Of a stretch of 64,000 nucleotides of DNA, positions 1-7,806 are shown in pieces; the first letter of the stretch is position 1, and every line of letters begins with the position of its first letter. Where the stretch lies: the NCBI RefSeq assembly GCF_000739085.1, contig NZ_CP009110.1:1302001-1366000 (forward strand), read 5' to 3'. The translations under genes and the position numbers were made by a program. The notes below the pieces were generated by a model. The model ran no database searches and was not told the origin of the DNA. It saw nothing but the letters and a program-made list of their open reading frames with translations. The DNA is from Amycolatopsis methanolica 239 (GTDB taxonomy: Bacteria > Actinomycetota > Actinomycetes > Mycobacteriales > Pseudonocardiaceae).

Positions 1-322
1 CCGGGTGGTCGACTTCGAAGGTGCGGACGCGGCCGTCGCGCTGGGCGAAGGTGTCGAGCCCGGCGCCGAGGACCACGTACTGGCGCAGGCCCGAGGCGTG
101 CAGGCGGTCCTCGGCGATGCGGCTGCGCAGCGTGGTCTGCACGCGGGCGCCGGCCAGGACCGGGTGGTCGCCGTGTGCCAGGTGGTAGCCGAGGAGTTCG
201 GTCGCGTGCTCGCCGAGGAGGCGTTCGGCGAGCGTGTCCCGGAACAGGAGCGGTTCGGAGTCGACGTGGAGGTGGGCGGCTCGGGCCGCGGCCGCGGTGA
301 GCGCGGTTCTGCTGGCTGGCAT
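1..322 (-). CDS. class I SAM-dependent methyltransferase (LCM/TIGR00027 type), N-terminal part
   Basis: The gene runs off the left edge, leaving about the first 107 residues of a protein that would normally be near 280. The visible part reads as an S-adenosylmethionine-dependent methyltransferase of the leucine-carboxyl-methyltransferase-like family: an opening 'SRTALTAAAARAAH', then 'DSEPLLFRDTLAERLL', then the SAM-binding strand-loop 'YVVLGAGLDTFAQR' and the beginning of 'FEVDHP', which in this family carries the acidic residue contacting SAM. I chose the ATG at 322 because it alone keeps this frame; another ATG four bases upstream is out of frame. The methyl acceptor cannot be told. A good -10 hexamer lies 28 bases upstream. 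Confidence 0.85.
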   Translation of the reverse strand, partial: MPASRTALTAAAARAAHLHVDSEPLLFRDTLAERLLGEHATELLGYHLAHGDHPVLAGARVQTTLRSRIAEDRLHASGLRQYVVLGAGLDTFAQRDGRVRTFEVDHP

Positions 323-349
323 GCATCCACGTTATCGTACAACTTCGGG

Positions 350-378
350 AGTATAGCACAGAAAAGTCGATTCCGGAA
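350..378 (-). promoter_or_regulatory. candidate promoter for the methyltransferase
   Basis: On the minus strand a TATACT hexamer (350-355) is preceded at 17-bp spacing by TTCCGG (373-378). The -10 is close to consensus, which stands out in this GC-rich sequence; the -35 is weak. It ends 27 bases before the methyltransferase start. Inference from motif and spacing only. Confidence 0.45.
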
Positions 379-411
379 GGGCTGCCCGATCACGATCCGG
401 TGTGGACGGTG

Positions 412-1338
412 CTACCAGTCCGGGTGCGATTCCCAGGCGCGCAAGCGAAGCGCGCTCTCGAAGCGGTGCTCCGCGCCGGTGAGCGGATCGGTGAACGCGA
501 GAACCTTCGCGAGCAGCTGCAGCGGACGACGGAAGTCGCCGGGCGGCACCTCCCGGACCTCCGGGTACAGCGGATCGCCCAGGATCGGGATGCCCAGCGA
601 GTTCAGGTGCACGCGCAGCTGGTGCGTGCGGCCGGTTTCCGGCACCAGCCGGTAGCGGCCCAGCCCGTCGCGGTGCTCGATCAGCTCCACGTGCGTCCGC
701 GCGTTCACCGGCCCCGGCAGTTCGCGCGCGGTCAGCACGCCGCGCTTCTTCACGATCCGGCTCTCCACGGTCCGCGGCAGCGCCAGCTCCGGCGAGTAGG
801 GCGCGATCGCCTCGTACTCCTTGTGCACCAGGCGATCCCGGAACAGGTTCTGGTAAGCGCTGCGGTGCGCCGCGGTCTTGACGAACATCAGCACACCCGC
901 CGTGAGCCGGTCCAGGCGGTGCGCGGGGGAGAGGTCCGGCAGGTCCCGCGTGTGCCGCAGGCGCACCAGCGCGGTCTCCCGGACGTGCCCGCCGCGCGGT
1001 GTGGTGGCCAGGAAGTGCGGCTTGTCGACCACCAGCAGGACGTCGTCCTCGTGCAGCACCGTCAGCTCGAACGGCACCGGCACCTCGTCGCCGCGGTCCC
1101 GGTGGAACCACAGGAAGGTGCTGGGCGTGAACGGTGTGCGGGCGTCGATCGGCCCGTCCACCCCGACGATCGCGCCCTCGGCCAGCATCCCGTCGATCAC
1201 CGCCGGGTCCAGCTTGGTCAGCTTGCGGACCAGGTAGTCGCGGATGGTGTCCCACGGGCCGTCCGGCGGGGTCCGGATGCGCGCCGCGTTGACCCCGTCG
1301 CGCGGCGGCAGCGGGGACGGGGGCGGCTTGCGTCTCAT
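412..1338 (-). CDS. RluA-family pseudouridine synthase
   Basis: A 308-residue enzyme of the RluA family, which isomerises uridine to pseudouridine in rRNA or tRNA. The catalytic-loop signature 'HRLDRLTAG' starts at residue 140, with Asp143 as the expected nucleophile; the more common form is HRLDxxTSG. 'LLVVDKPHFLATTP' near residue 101 and 'ETGRTHQLRVHLNSLG' with 'ILGDPLYP' in the C-terminal half are the other family blocks. The N-terminal 80 residues form a short S4-like region ('IRDYLVRKL'). The RNA target cannot be assigned from sequence. The start ATG at 1338 abuts degraded transporter sequence, so the gene probably has its own promoter. Confidence 0.92.
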   Translation of the reverse strand: MRRKPPPSPLPPRDGVNAARIRTPPDGPWDTIRDYLVRKLTKLDPAVIDGMLAEGAIVGVDGPIDARTPFTPSTFLWFHRDRGDEVPVPFELTVLHEDDVLLVVDKPHFLATTPRGGHVRETALVRLRHTRDLPDLSPAHRLDRLTAGVLMFVKTAAHRSAYQNLFRDRLVHKEYEAIAPYSPELALPRTVESRIVKKRGVLTARELPGPVNARTHVELIEHRDGLGRYRLVPETGRTHQLRVHLNSLGIPILGDPLYPEVREVPPGDFRRPLQLLAKVLAFTDPLTGAEHRFESALRLRAWESHPDW

Positions 1339-1341
1339 CGG

Positions 1342-1740
1342 TCAGCACTGTAGCGAGGCGCGACCGCGCCCGCCGCGACCACCGCCACCGCGGCGAGCAG
1401 CACGAACCCCGCCGAGTAGGCAGGCGCCGCGGCCAGCTGCGCCCCTACCGCGAGCTCGTCGCTGACCCGCGGGGACGAGCTCGCGCCGAGCTGCGGCGAG
1501 AGCGAGGGCGCGACCAGCATCACGACCGCCATCGGCACCAGCACCAGCCCCGCCGCGTCGCGGACTTCTCGAACACCGCCGGGTCCTGCACGAGCCGGGC
1601 GGCATGGTCACCGCGCCGAACATGGCCGCCGCGACGACCGCGGTGACGCCGTTCACGGCCGCCACCGCGGACGGCCTGGGGCGCCGCGGCCGCAGCGCCG
1701 GGAACGGCCGGCTCAGCGCGCAGGCGACCGTGCCGGCTTC
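1342..1740 (-). pseudogene. remnant of a DHA2-type MFS transporter
   Basis: On the minus strand, pieces of a drug:H+ antiporter appear in different frames. One segment reads 'VTAVVAAAMFGAVTM', like an inner transmembrane helix. A second reads 'LVPMAVVMLVAPSLSPQLGA', the usual 'lvPmavvmlvaaplsp' helix. A third reads 'AYSAGFVLLAAVAVVAAGAVAPR', the last helix. A full protein would be about 470 residues; here three short blocks are juxtaposed, so internal deletions and frameshifts have occurred. It lies back to back with a headless TetR remnant, the normal arrangement for a repressor and its pump, suggesting that the pair decayed together. Confidence 0.6.
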
Positions 1741-2070
1741 GCCGAGCTGATCATGACCCGCGGCAACCACGGCCCCGGCGGGCTGCGTCTCGCGGAGGTC
1801 CTCGCGGCCGCCGGCCTGGACGAACCGGCCCAGGCGTGCTTCTACCTGGTCTTCCTGGACGTCGTGCTGGGCCGCGCCCACCGCGAGGTGCACGGCGACC
1901 CGGCCACGCCGGAACGCAACGCCGGGATCTTCGAGGCCGCACGGGCGAGCTCGGCAGCGCCTACACTGAAAGCACTGGTACCGCACCTGCGCGCCGTCAC
2001 CGCCGACGAGGTCTTCGACGCGGAGTTCGACCTGCTCGTCGGCGCGATCCACGCCGCACGGCGGCAGTAG
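1696..2070 (+). pseudogene. TetR-family regulator, C-terminal fragment
   Basis: This reads as the ligand-binding C-terminal domain of a TetR/AcrR repressor: 'GFAELIMTRGNHGPGG', 'LRLAEVLAAAGLDEPAQACFYLV', 'LDVVLGRAHRE', ending 'FDAEFDLLVGAIHAARRQ'. The frame stays open upstream of the ATG at 1753, so that ATG is probably an internal methionine. The N-terminal helix-turn-helix is absent; that space is taken by the transporter remnant. Without a DNA-binding domain it is unlikely to work as a repressor. Confidence 0.6.
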
Positions 2071-2168
2071 GCCACAATCCCCGGGGTTGTCGGTGCCCTC
2101 CGTTACCCTGCATACGCGCGGCGCCCTGGTGCCGCCCCACCCCAATCGCTACTGGGAGAGAAGATCCT

Positions 2169-4226
2169 GTGACTGCTTCTGCTGAGCCTCTCTACGGGGC
2201 CGACGACCTTACCCACCTGGAAGGCCTGGAAGCGGTCCGGAAGCGCCCCGGCATGTACATCGGGTCGACCGACAGCCGCGGCGTGAACCACCTGTTCACC
2301 GAGATCGTCGACAACTCGACGGACGAGGGTGTCGCAGGTCACGCCACGAAGGTGGTCGTCACGTTGCACGCGGACGGCAGCGTCCAGGTCGACGACGACG
2401 GCCGCGGCATCCCGACCGGCGTGCACGCCAAGTCCGGTCTGTCCGGTGTCGAGCTGGTGCTCACCCGGCTGCACGCGGGCGGCAAGTTCGGCGGCTCCGG
2501 CTACAAGACCTCCGGCGGCCTGCACGGCGTCGGCGCCTCGGCGGTCAACGCGTTGTCGCACCGCTTCGACGTCACCGTCCGCAACGGCGGCAAGGTGCAC
2601 GAGATGTCCTTCGCGCACGGCACGCCGGGCGTGTTCGACGGTCCCGGCCCGAAGGCGAAGTTCACGCCGCAGCCCGGGTTGCGCGTCAAGGGCAAGATGA
2701 AGCGCGGTGAGCGCACCGGCACGTCGATCCGCTACTGGCACGACGCGCGGTACTTCGAGAAGGGCGCGGAGCTCGACGTCGAGCAGGTGCGCACGAAGCT
2801 GCGCAACACCGCGTTCCTCGTGCCGGGCGTCACGTACGTGCTGCGCACCGCCACCGAGGGGTCGATCAGCGAGGAGACCTTCCACTTCCCCAACGGCCTC
2901 GCGGACATGGTGGAGTTCCTCGCGCCGTCGGATGAGAAGCCGGTGTCCGGCACGCTGATCATCCGCGGCGAGGGTTCGTACAAGGAGAACGCGGCCGACG
3001 CCAACGGGGTCATGCGGTCCAATGTGGAGCGTCATGCCGAGGTCGAGATCGCGCTGCGCTGGGGCACCGGGTACGAGCGCACGGTCGAGTGCTTCACCAA
3101 CACCATCCGCAACGTGCACGGCGGCACCCACCGCCGCGGCTTCGACCGCGGGGCGACAAAGGCGTTGCAGGAAGCCATTTCCCGCACCCGCGGCCTGCTG
3201 AAGGCCAAGGAGGACCTGCCGACGCTCGACGACGTGCTCGAGGGCATGACGGCGGTCGTCCACGTGCGCATCCCGGAGCCGCAGTTCACCTCGCAGACCA
3301 AGGACGAGCTGTCCACGTCCGGCATCACCCGCGTGGTGCAGGGCATCGTCGAGCGGCACCTCAAGGAGTGGACGGAGAACCGCAAGACCAAGGCCGAGGC
3401 CAAGGTCGTGCTGCAGAAGATCGTCGACGCCGCGCGGGTGCGGCTGACGCAGAAGCAGCAGAAGGACGCGGCGCGCCGCAAGACCGCGCTGGAGGGCGCG
3501 GCGATGCCGCCGAAGCTCGTCGACTGCCGCACCACCGGCATCTCCCGCAGCGAGCTGTTCCTCGTCGAGGGTGACAGCGCGCTCGGGTCGGCCCGCATGG
3601 CGCGCGTGTCGGAGTACCAGGCGCTGCTGCCGTTGCGCGGCAAGATCCTGAACGTGCAGAAGGCTTCGCTCGGCGACACGTTGAAGAACGCCGAGATCGC
3701 CTCGATCGTGCAGGTGCTCGGCGCGGGCACCGGCCGCACCTTCGACCTGTCCGCGATGCGCTACGGTCGCGTCATCCTGATGGCCGACGCCGACGTCGAC
3801 GGCTCGCACATCCGGACGCTGCTGATCACCCTGTTCGCGAAGTACATGCGGCCGGTGATCGAGGACGGCAGGCTGTTCGCCGCGATGCCGCCGCTGCACA
3901 AGATCGTCACGAAGGGCCGCAACCCCGAGACCATCTTCACCTTCACGCAGCGCGAGATGGAGCAGAAGGTCGCCGAGCTGGAGGCCGCCGGCAAGCAGAT
4001 CGTCAAGCCGGTCCCGCGGTTCAAGGGCCTCGGCGAGATGGACGCCGACGAGCTGTGGGAGACCACGATGAACCCGGCGACCCGCTCGGTCCGCCGCATC
4101 ACGCTGGACGACGCGGAGGCCGCGGAGGCCGCGCTGGAGCTGCTGATGGGGGAGAAGGTCGAACCCCGGCGCAACTGGCTCGTCGAATCCGCCGCCCGCG
4201 TGGACCGCGAAGCGATCGACGTCTGA
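2169..4226 (+). CDS. parE: type IIA DNA topoisomerase subunit B (ParE/GyrB-like)
   Basis: A 685-residue ATPase subunit of a type II topoisomerase, working with the next gene to decatenate or relax DNA. The GHKL ATPase is at the N-terminus ('VRKRPGMYIG', 'EIVDNSTDEG', 'DDDGRGIP', 'GGLHGVGASAVNALS'). The TOPRIM domain follows, with 'VEGDSALGSA' (Glu467) and 'DADVDGS' (540-546) as Mg2+ ligands, and the 'RFKGLGEMDADELWETTMNP' tail near the end. I chose the GTG at 2169 over longer in-frame openings because GGAGAG (2155-2160) is correctly spaced and homology begins there. EGDSALGSA in place of EGDSAGGSA and the separation from gyrB/gyrA fit the actinobacterial second topoisomerase (ParE) rather than gyrase; a GyrB assignment is less likely. 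Confidence 0.93.
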   Translation: MTASAEPLYGADDLTHLEGLEAVRKRPGMYIGSTDSRGVNHLFTEIVDNSTDEGVAGHATKVVVTLHADGSVQVDDDGRGIPTGVHAKSGLSGVELVLTRLHAGGKFGGSGYKTSGGLHGVGASAVNALSHRFDVTVRNGGKVHEMSFAHGTPGVFDGPGPKAKFTPQPGLRVKGKMKRGERTGTSIRYWHDARYFEKGAELDVEQVRTKLRNTAFLVPGVTYVLRTATEGSISEETFHFPNGLADMVEFLAPSDEKPVSGTLIIRGEGSYKENAADANGVMRSNVERHAEVEIALRWGTGYERTVECFTNTIRNVHGGTHRRGFDRGATKALQEAISRTRGLLKAKEDLPTLDDVLEGMTAVVHVRIPEPQFTSQTKDELSTSGITRVVQGIVERHLKEWTENRKTKAEAKVVLQKIVDAARVRLTQKQQKDAARRKTALEGAAMPPKLVDCRTTGISRSELFLVEGDSALGSARMARVSEYQALLPLRGKILNVQKASLGDTLKNAEIASIVQVLGAGTGRTFDLSAMRYGRVILMADADVDGSHIRTLLITLFAKYMRPVIEDGRLFAAMPPLHKIVTKGRNPETIFTFTQREMEQKVAELEAAGKQIVKPVPRFKGLGEMDADELWETTMNPATRSVRRITLDDAEAAEAALELLMGEKVEPRRNWLVESAARVDREAIDV

Positions 4227-4248
4227 GTTCCCCTAGGAGACAACAGCA

Positions 4249-6738
4249 ATGGCACGCCGATCCAAGACAGCCGTCACCCGGGTCGATCCGGCAGCGTTCG
4301 ACCAGGCCGGCGCGCAGGTCTTCGAGAACCCGGTGAAGACCGAGATCGAGGACTCCTACCTGGAGTACGCCTACTCGGTCATCCACTCCCGCGCACTGCC
4401 CGACGCGCGCGACGGCCTCAAGCCGGTGCACCGCCGGATCCTGTTCTCGATGAACGAGGCCGGCTACCGGCCCAACCACGCGTACGTGAAGTCCTCGCGC
4501 GTGGTCGGCGACGTGATGGGCCGCTACCACCCGCACGGCGACACCGCGATCTACGACGCGATGGTCCGCCTGGCGCAGGACTTCTCGATGAACGCGCCGC
4601 TCATCGACGGCCACGGCAACTTCGGCAGCCCAGACGACGGCCCGGCCGCGTCGCGGTACACCGAGGCGCGCATGTCGCCCGAGGCGATGCTGCTCGTCGG
4701 CGAGCTGGGCGAGGAGACGGTCGACTTCCGGCCGAACTACGACGGTTCGCTGATGGAGCCGTCGGTGCTGCCTGCCGCGTACCCGAACCTGCTGGTCAAC
4801 GGCACGTCCGGCATCGCGGTCGGCATGGCGACCAACATGATCCCGCACAACATGGGCGAGGTCATCGCGGCCGCGCGGTGGCTGATCAACCACCCCGGCG
4901 CCACCCTGGACAAGCTGATGGAGTTCGTGCCGGGCCCCGACCTGCCGACCGGCGGGATGCTGCTGGGCCTGGACGAGGTGCGCAAGGCGTACGAGACTGG
5001 TCGCGGCGTGGTGCGGATGCGGGCGAAGGTCGAGATCGGCCCGCTGCCGGGCAGCCGCGGCCGCCAGGCGATCACGGTCACCGAGCTGCCCTACGGCGTC
5101 GGGCCGGAGAAGGTGATCGAGAAGATCACCGAGGAGGTCAACAAGTCCAAGCGGCTGACCGGGATCGCCGACGTCAAGGACCTCACCGACCGCGAGAACG
5201 GCACCCGGCTGGTCATCGAGTGCAAGGTGGGCGTCAACCCGAACCCGCTGCTGGCCGACCTCTACCGGCTCACGCCGCTGGAGCAGTCGTTCGGCATCAA
5301 CAACCTGGTGCTGGTCGACGGCCAGCCGCAGACGCTCGGGCTCAAGCAGCTGCTCGAGGTGTTCCTGGAGCACCGCTACGACGTGGTCACGCGGCGCACG
5401 AAGTACCGGCGCCGCAAGCGCGAGGAGCGGCTGCACCTGGTCGAGGGCCTGCTGATCGCGCTGCTGGACATCGACAAGGTGATCCGGCTGATCCGCAACA
5501 GCGACGACGCCGCGCAGGCCAAGGACGGCCTGATGAAGCGGTTCAAGCTGTCCGAGATCCAGGCCACCTACATCCTGGACACGCCGCTGCGCCGGCTCAC
5601 CAAGTACGACAAGCTCGAACTCGAGGACGAGCAGGAGAAGCTGCGCGCGGAGATCGCCGAGCTGACCAAGATCCTCGAGGACGACAAGGAACTGAAGAAG
5701 GTCGTCTCCAACGAGCTGGCCAAGATCGCGAAGGACTTCAAGACCGAGCGGCGCACCGCGTTGATCGACGGCGACCTCAAGGAGGTGCTGGCCGCGTCCA
5801 AGCCGGCCGGGCCGCTGGAGGTCGCCGACGACCCGTGCCAGGTGATCCTGTCCGCCACCGGCCTGGTCGCCCGCACGGCGGCCGAGTCGGAGGAGGCGCC
5901 GGAGGGCCGCCGCCGCAGCGGCCGGGTGAAGCACGACGCGGTCGCGGCGATGGTGCACTCGACCGCGCGCGGGCAGGTGTTGCTGGTCACGAGCCGGGGC
6001 CGGGCGTTCAAGACGGACGTGCTGCCGTTGCCCGTGCTGCCGGAGCAGTCCGGCACGGTGTCGCTGCGCGGCGGGATGGCCGCGCGGGAGCTGGTGCCGC
6101 TGGACAAGGGCGAGAAGGTCATCGGCATCGCGCCGCTGGGCGAGCAGGCCGCCGGGTCGCCGGGGCTCGCGCTCGGCACGCGGCAGGGCGTGGTGAAGGT
6201 GGTGGCGCCGGACTGGCCGGTGCGGTCCGACGAGTTCGAGATCATCGGGTTGAAGGACGGCGACGAGGTCGTCGGCGCGGCGTGGCTGGCTGATGGTGAG
6301 GAGACGTTCGCGTTCGTCACGTCGGACGCCTCGCTGCTGCGGTTCCCGGCTTCGCTGGTGCGGCCGCAGGGCCTCAAGGGCGGCGGCATGGCGGGCATCA
6401 AGCTTGCCGCGGACGCCGAGGTGGTGTTCTTCGGTGCGATCCGCACGGACGACGCGGAGCACGGCGAGCCGATGGTGGTGACGGCCACCGGCGCGAGCGT
6501 GAAGATGACGCCGTTCGCCGAGTACCCGGCGAAGGGCCGCGCGACCGGCGGGGTACGGGCGCAGCGCTTCCTGAAGGGGGAGACGCGCCTGACGGTCGGC
6601 TGGGTGGGCCCGCGGCCTGCCGGAGCGTCGAAGAACGGGGACCCGGTGGAGCTCCCGGAGCCCACCCTCCGCCGCGACGCCTCGGGGGCCCCGCACCCCG
6701 GCCCGGACGTCATCGGACACCTCATCGAGCGCGGCTGA
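4249..6738 (+). CDS. parC: type IIA DNA topoisomerase subunit A (ParC/GyrA-like)
   Basis: An 829-residue DNA-cleaving subunit, partner of the upstream ATPase, 22 bases downstream in the same operon and preceded by AGGAGA (4235-4240). The winged-helix region carries 'HPHGDTAIYD' (94-103), the quinolone-resistance determining stretch, and Tyr137 in 'AASRYTEAR' as the nucleophile that links to DNA. A coiled-coil tower lies around residues 430-500 ('LELEDEQEKLRAEIAELTK'). The last 300 residues form a beta-pinwheel with blades such as 'VTSRGRAFKTD' and 'LRGGMAARELVPL'. I see no clear GyrA-box 'QRRGGKG', which supports topoisomerase IV rather than gyrase. Confidence 0.93.
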   Translation: MARRSKTAVTRVDPAAFDQAGAQVFENPVKTEIEDSYLEYAYSVIHSRALPDARDGLKPVHRRILFSMNEAGYRPNHAYVKSSRVVGDVMGRYHPHGDTAIYDAMVRLAQDFSMNAPLIDGHGNFGSPDDGPAASRYTEARMSPEAMLLVGELGEETVDFRPNYDGSLMEPSVLPAAYPNLLVNGTSGIAVGMATNMIPHNMGEVIAAARWLINHPGATLDKLMEFVPGPDLPTGGMLLGLDEVRKAYETGRGVVRMRAKVEIGPLPGSRGRQAITVTELPYGVGPEKVIEKITEEVNKSKRLTGIADVKDLTDRENGTRLVIECKVGVNPNPLLADLYRLTPLEQSFGINNLVLVDGQPQTLGLKQLLEVFLEHRYDVVTRRTKYRRRKREERLHLVEGLLIALLDIDKVIRLIRNSDDAAQAKDGLMKRFKLSEIQATYILDTPLRRLTKYDKLELEDEQEKLRAEIAELTKILEDDKELKKVVSNELAKIAKDFKTERRTALIDGDLKEVLAASKPAGPLEVADDPCQVILSATGLVARTAAESEEAPEGRRRSGRVKHDAVAAMVHSTARGQVLLVTSRGRAFKTDVLPLPVLPEQSGTVSLRGGMAARELVPLDKGEKVIGIAPLGEQAAGSPGLALGTRQGVVKVVAPDWPVRSDEFEIIGLKDGDEVVGAAWLADGEETFAFVTSDASLLRFPASLVRPQGLKGGGMAGIKLAADAEVVFFGAIRTDDAEHGEPMVVTATGASVKMTPFAEYPAKGRATGGVRAQRFLKGETRLTVGWVGPRPAGASKNGDPVELPEPTLRRDASGAPHPGPDVIGHLIERG

Positions 6739-6757
6739 CACCGCCGCGGGCCGCGCT

Positions 6758-6945
6758 CCCGAGTGGGGCCCGCGAGTGGGGGCCGCAAGTGGGGCGCGCG
6801 TAAGTGGGGCAGGCAAGGCCAGGCCCGCAACCGGGGCCGGCAACACCGCGCCCGCAACACGGGCCGGCCGGCACGGCCGGGCTAGCAACACCGGGCCGGG
6901 CAACATCAGGCCCGGCAACACCAGGTCCACAACACCGGGCCCGGA
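6758..6945. repeat. intergenic short tandem repeats
   Basis: The spacer between parC and the hydrolase holds two runs. Four AGTGGG cores lie at 6762, 6775, 6788 and 6803. They are followed by about eight degenerate units of roughly 15 bp based on CAACACCGGGCCGG, with clear cores at 6841, 6855, 6886, 6901, 6916 and 6930 and weaker ones near 6828 and 6870. A reading frame through it would give a Gly/Asn/Thr/Pro-rich peptide ending in the hydrolase ATGA start, but it has no family resemblance and I do not call it a gene. Confidence 0.7.
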
Positions 6946-6999
6946 GCGCTGGCGCGCCCGGGCCACCCGAACGAGTGATTTTCGAGAGGCGGCCGGCCC

Positions 7000-7749
7000 A
7001 TGACGGAAGATCGTTCGGTCCTCACCCGCTCGGCGCCGGAGCCGGACGGTCAGCTCCGCTACGGCCCGGAGCCCGACCAGGTTGCCGACCACTGGCGGGG
7101 CCGTCCCCAAGCGCCCTTGATCGTCGTCGTGCACGGGGGCTTCTGGCGGCCCGCCTTCGATCGGCGGCACACCCGGCCGATGGCGTCCGCCCTGGCGCGG
7201 ACGGGCGCGAACGTCCTCTCGATCGAGTACCGCCGTGTCCCCGGCGAGCCCCGCCTCGCCACCGCCGACGTCGCCGCCGCGCTGCGCGACCTGCCGGTGA
7301 AACTCGCCGGGCGGTTCGACGGCCGGGTGGTGCTGACCGGGCATTCCGCGGGCGCGCACCTCGCCCTGCTGGCCGCGGCCACCGCGCCCCCGCCAGGCCT
7401 CGCCGCCACCGTCGCGCTGGCGCCGGTCGCCGACCTCGCCCTGGCCGCGCGGCTCGGCCTCGGCGACGGCGCCGCCCGCGCGTTCCTCGGCGACGTCCCG
7501 CCGGACGGACTCGACCCGGCGCGGCTGCCGTCATCGGCCGGGCCCGTCGTCCTCGTGCACGGCGACGCGGACGAGGTGGTGCCCGTCGAGCTCTCCCGCG
7601 CCTACCGTGAAGTGCACCCCGACGCGCGCCTGACCGTCGTCTGCGGCGCGGGGCATTTCGCGTTGATCGACCCGGACAGCACCGCCTGGCCTGCGGTATC
7701 GTCGACTTTGCTCGCCCCGGCAACTCAGGCGGAACCGTGGCGGGAATGA
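7000..7749 (+). CDS. alpha/beta hydrolase (esterase/formamidase-like)
   Basis: A 249-residue cytoplasmic alpha/beta-hydrolase. The oxyanion-hole motif 'HGGFW' is at 45-49, the nucleophile elbow 'GHSAGAH' puts Ser116 in the active site, and Asp191 ('HGDADEVVP') and His219 ('GAGHFALID') complete the triad. The HGGFW motif and compact size resemble bacterial kynurenine-formamidase-like and acetyl-esterase-like members. The substrate is unknown, and the neighbours (topoisomerase upstream, stress phosphatase downstream) do not define a pathway. A GAGAGG lies 10 bases before the ATG. Confidence 0.8.
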   Translation: MTEDRSVLTRSAPEPDGQLRYGPEPDQVADHWRGRPQAPLIVVVHGGFWRPAFDRRHTRPMASALARTGANVLSIEYRRVPGEPRLATADVAAALRDLPVKLAGRFDGRVVLTGHSAGAHLALLAAATAPPPGLAATVALAPVADLALAARLGLGDGAARAFLGDVPPDGLDPARLPSSAGPVVLVHGDADEVVPVELSRAYREVHPDARLTVVCGAGHFALIDPDSTAWPAVSSTLLAPATQAEPWRE

Positions 7750-7806
7750 CCCGAATCCTCGGAAACCGCAGGTTTCTCCGACCTGGGCAGGGGCTAGTCT
7801 CGCATC

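Noticed and set aside
1836..2168. N-terminal extension of parE
   Set aside because: The frame is open but reads through the TetR remnant; the GTG at 2169 has a well-placed ribosome site and is where homology begins.
6776..7003. 75-codon frame ending in the ATGA of the hydrolase start
   Set aside because: It is built almost wholly from the 15-bp repeat, lacks a credible ribosome site and matches no family; overlap with the start can occur by chance.
4099..7359. A minus-strand open frame over 1000 codons long, antisense to parC
   Set aside because: Composition is His/Arg/Asp-rich antisense translation of a high-GC gene, with no family similarity; parC on the plus strand is unmistakable. Similar long shadows oppose parE, the phosphatase and the ABC genes.
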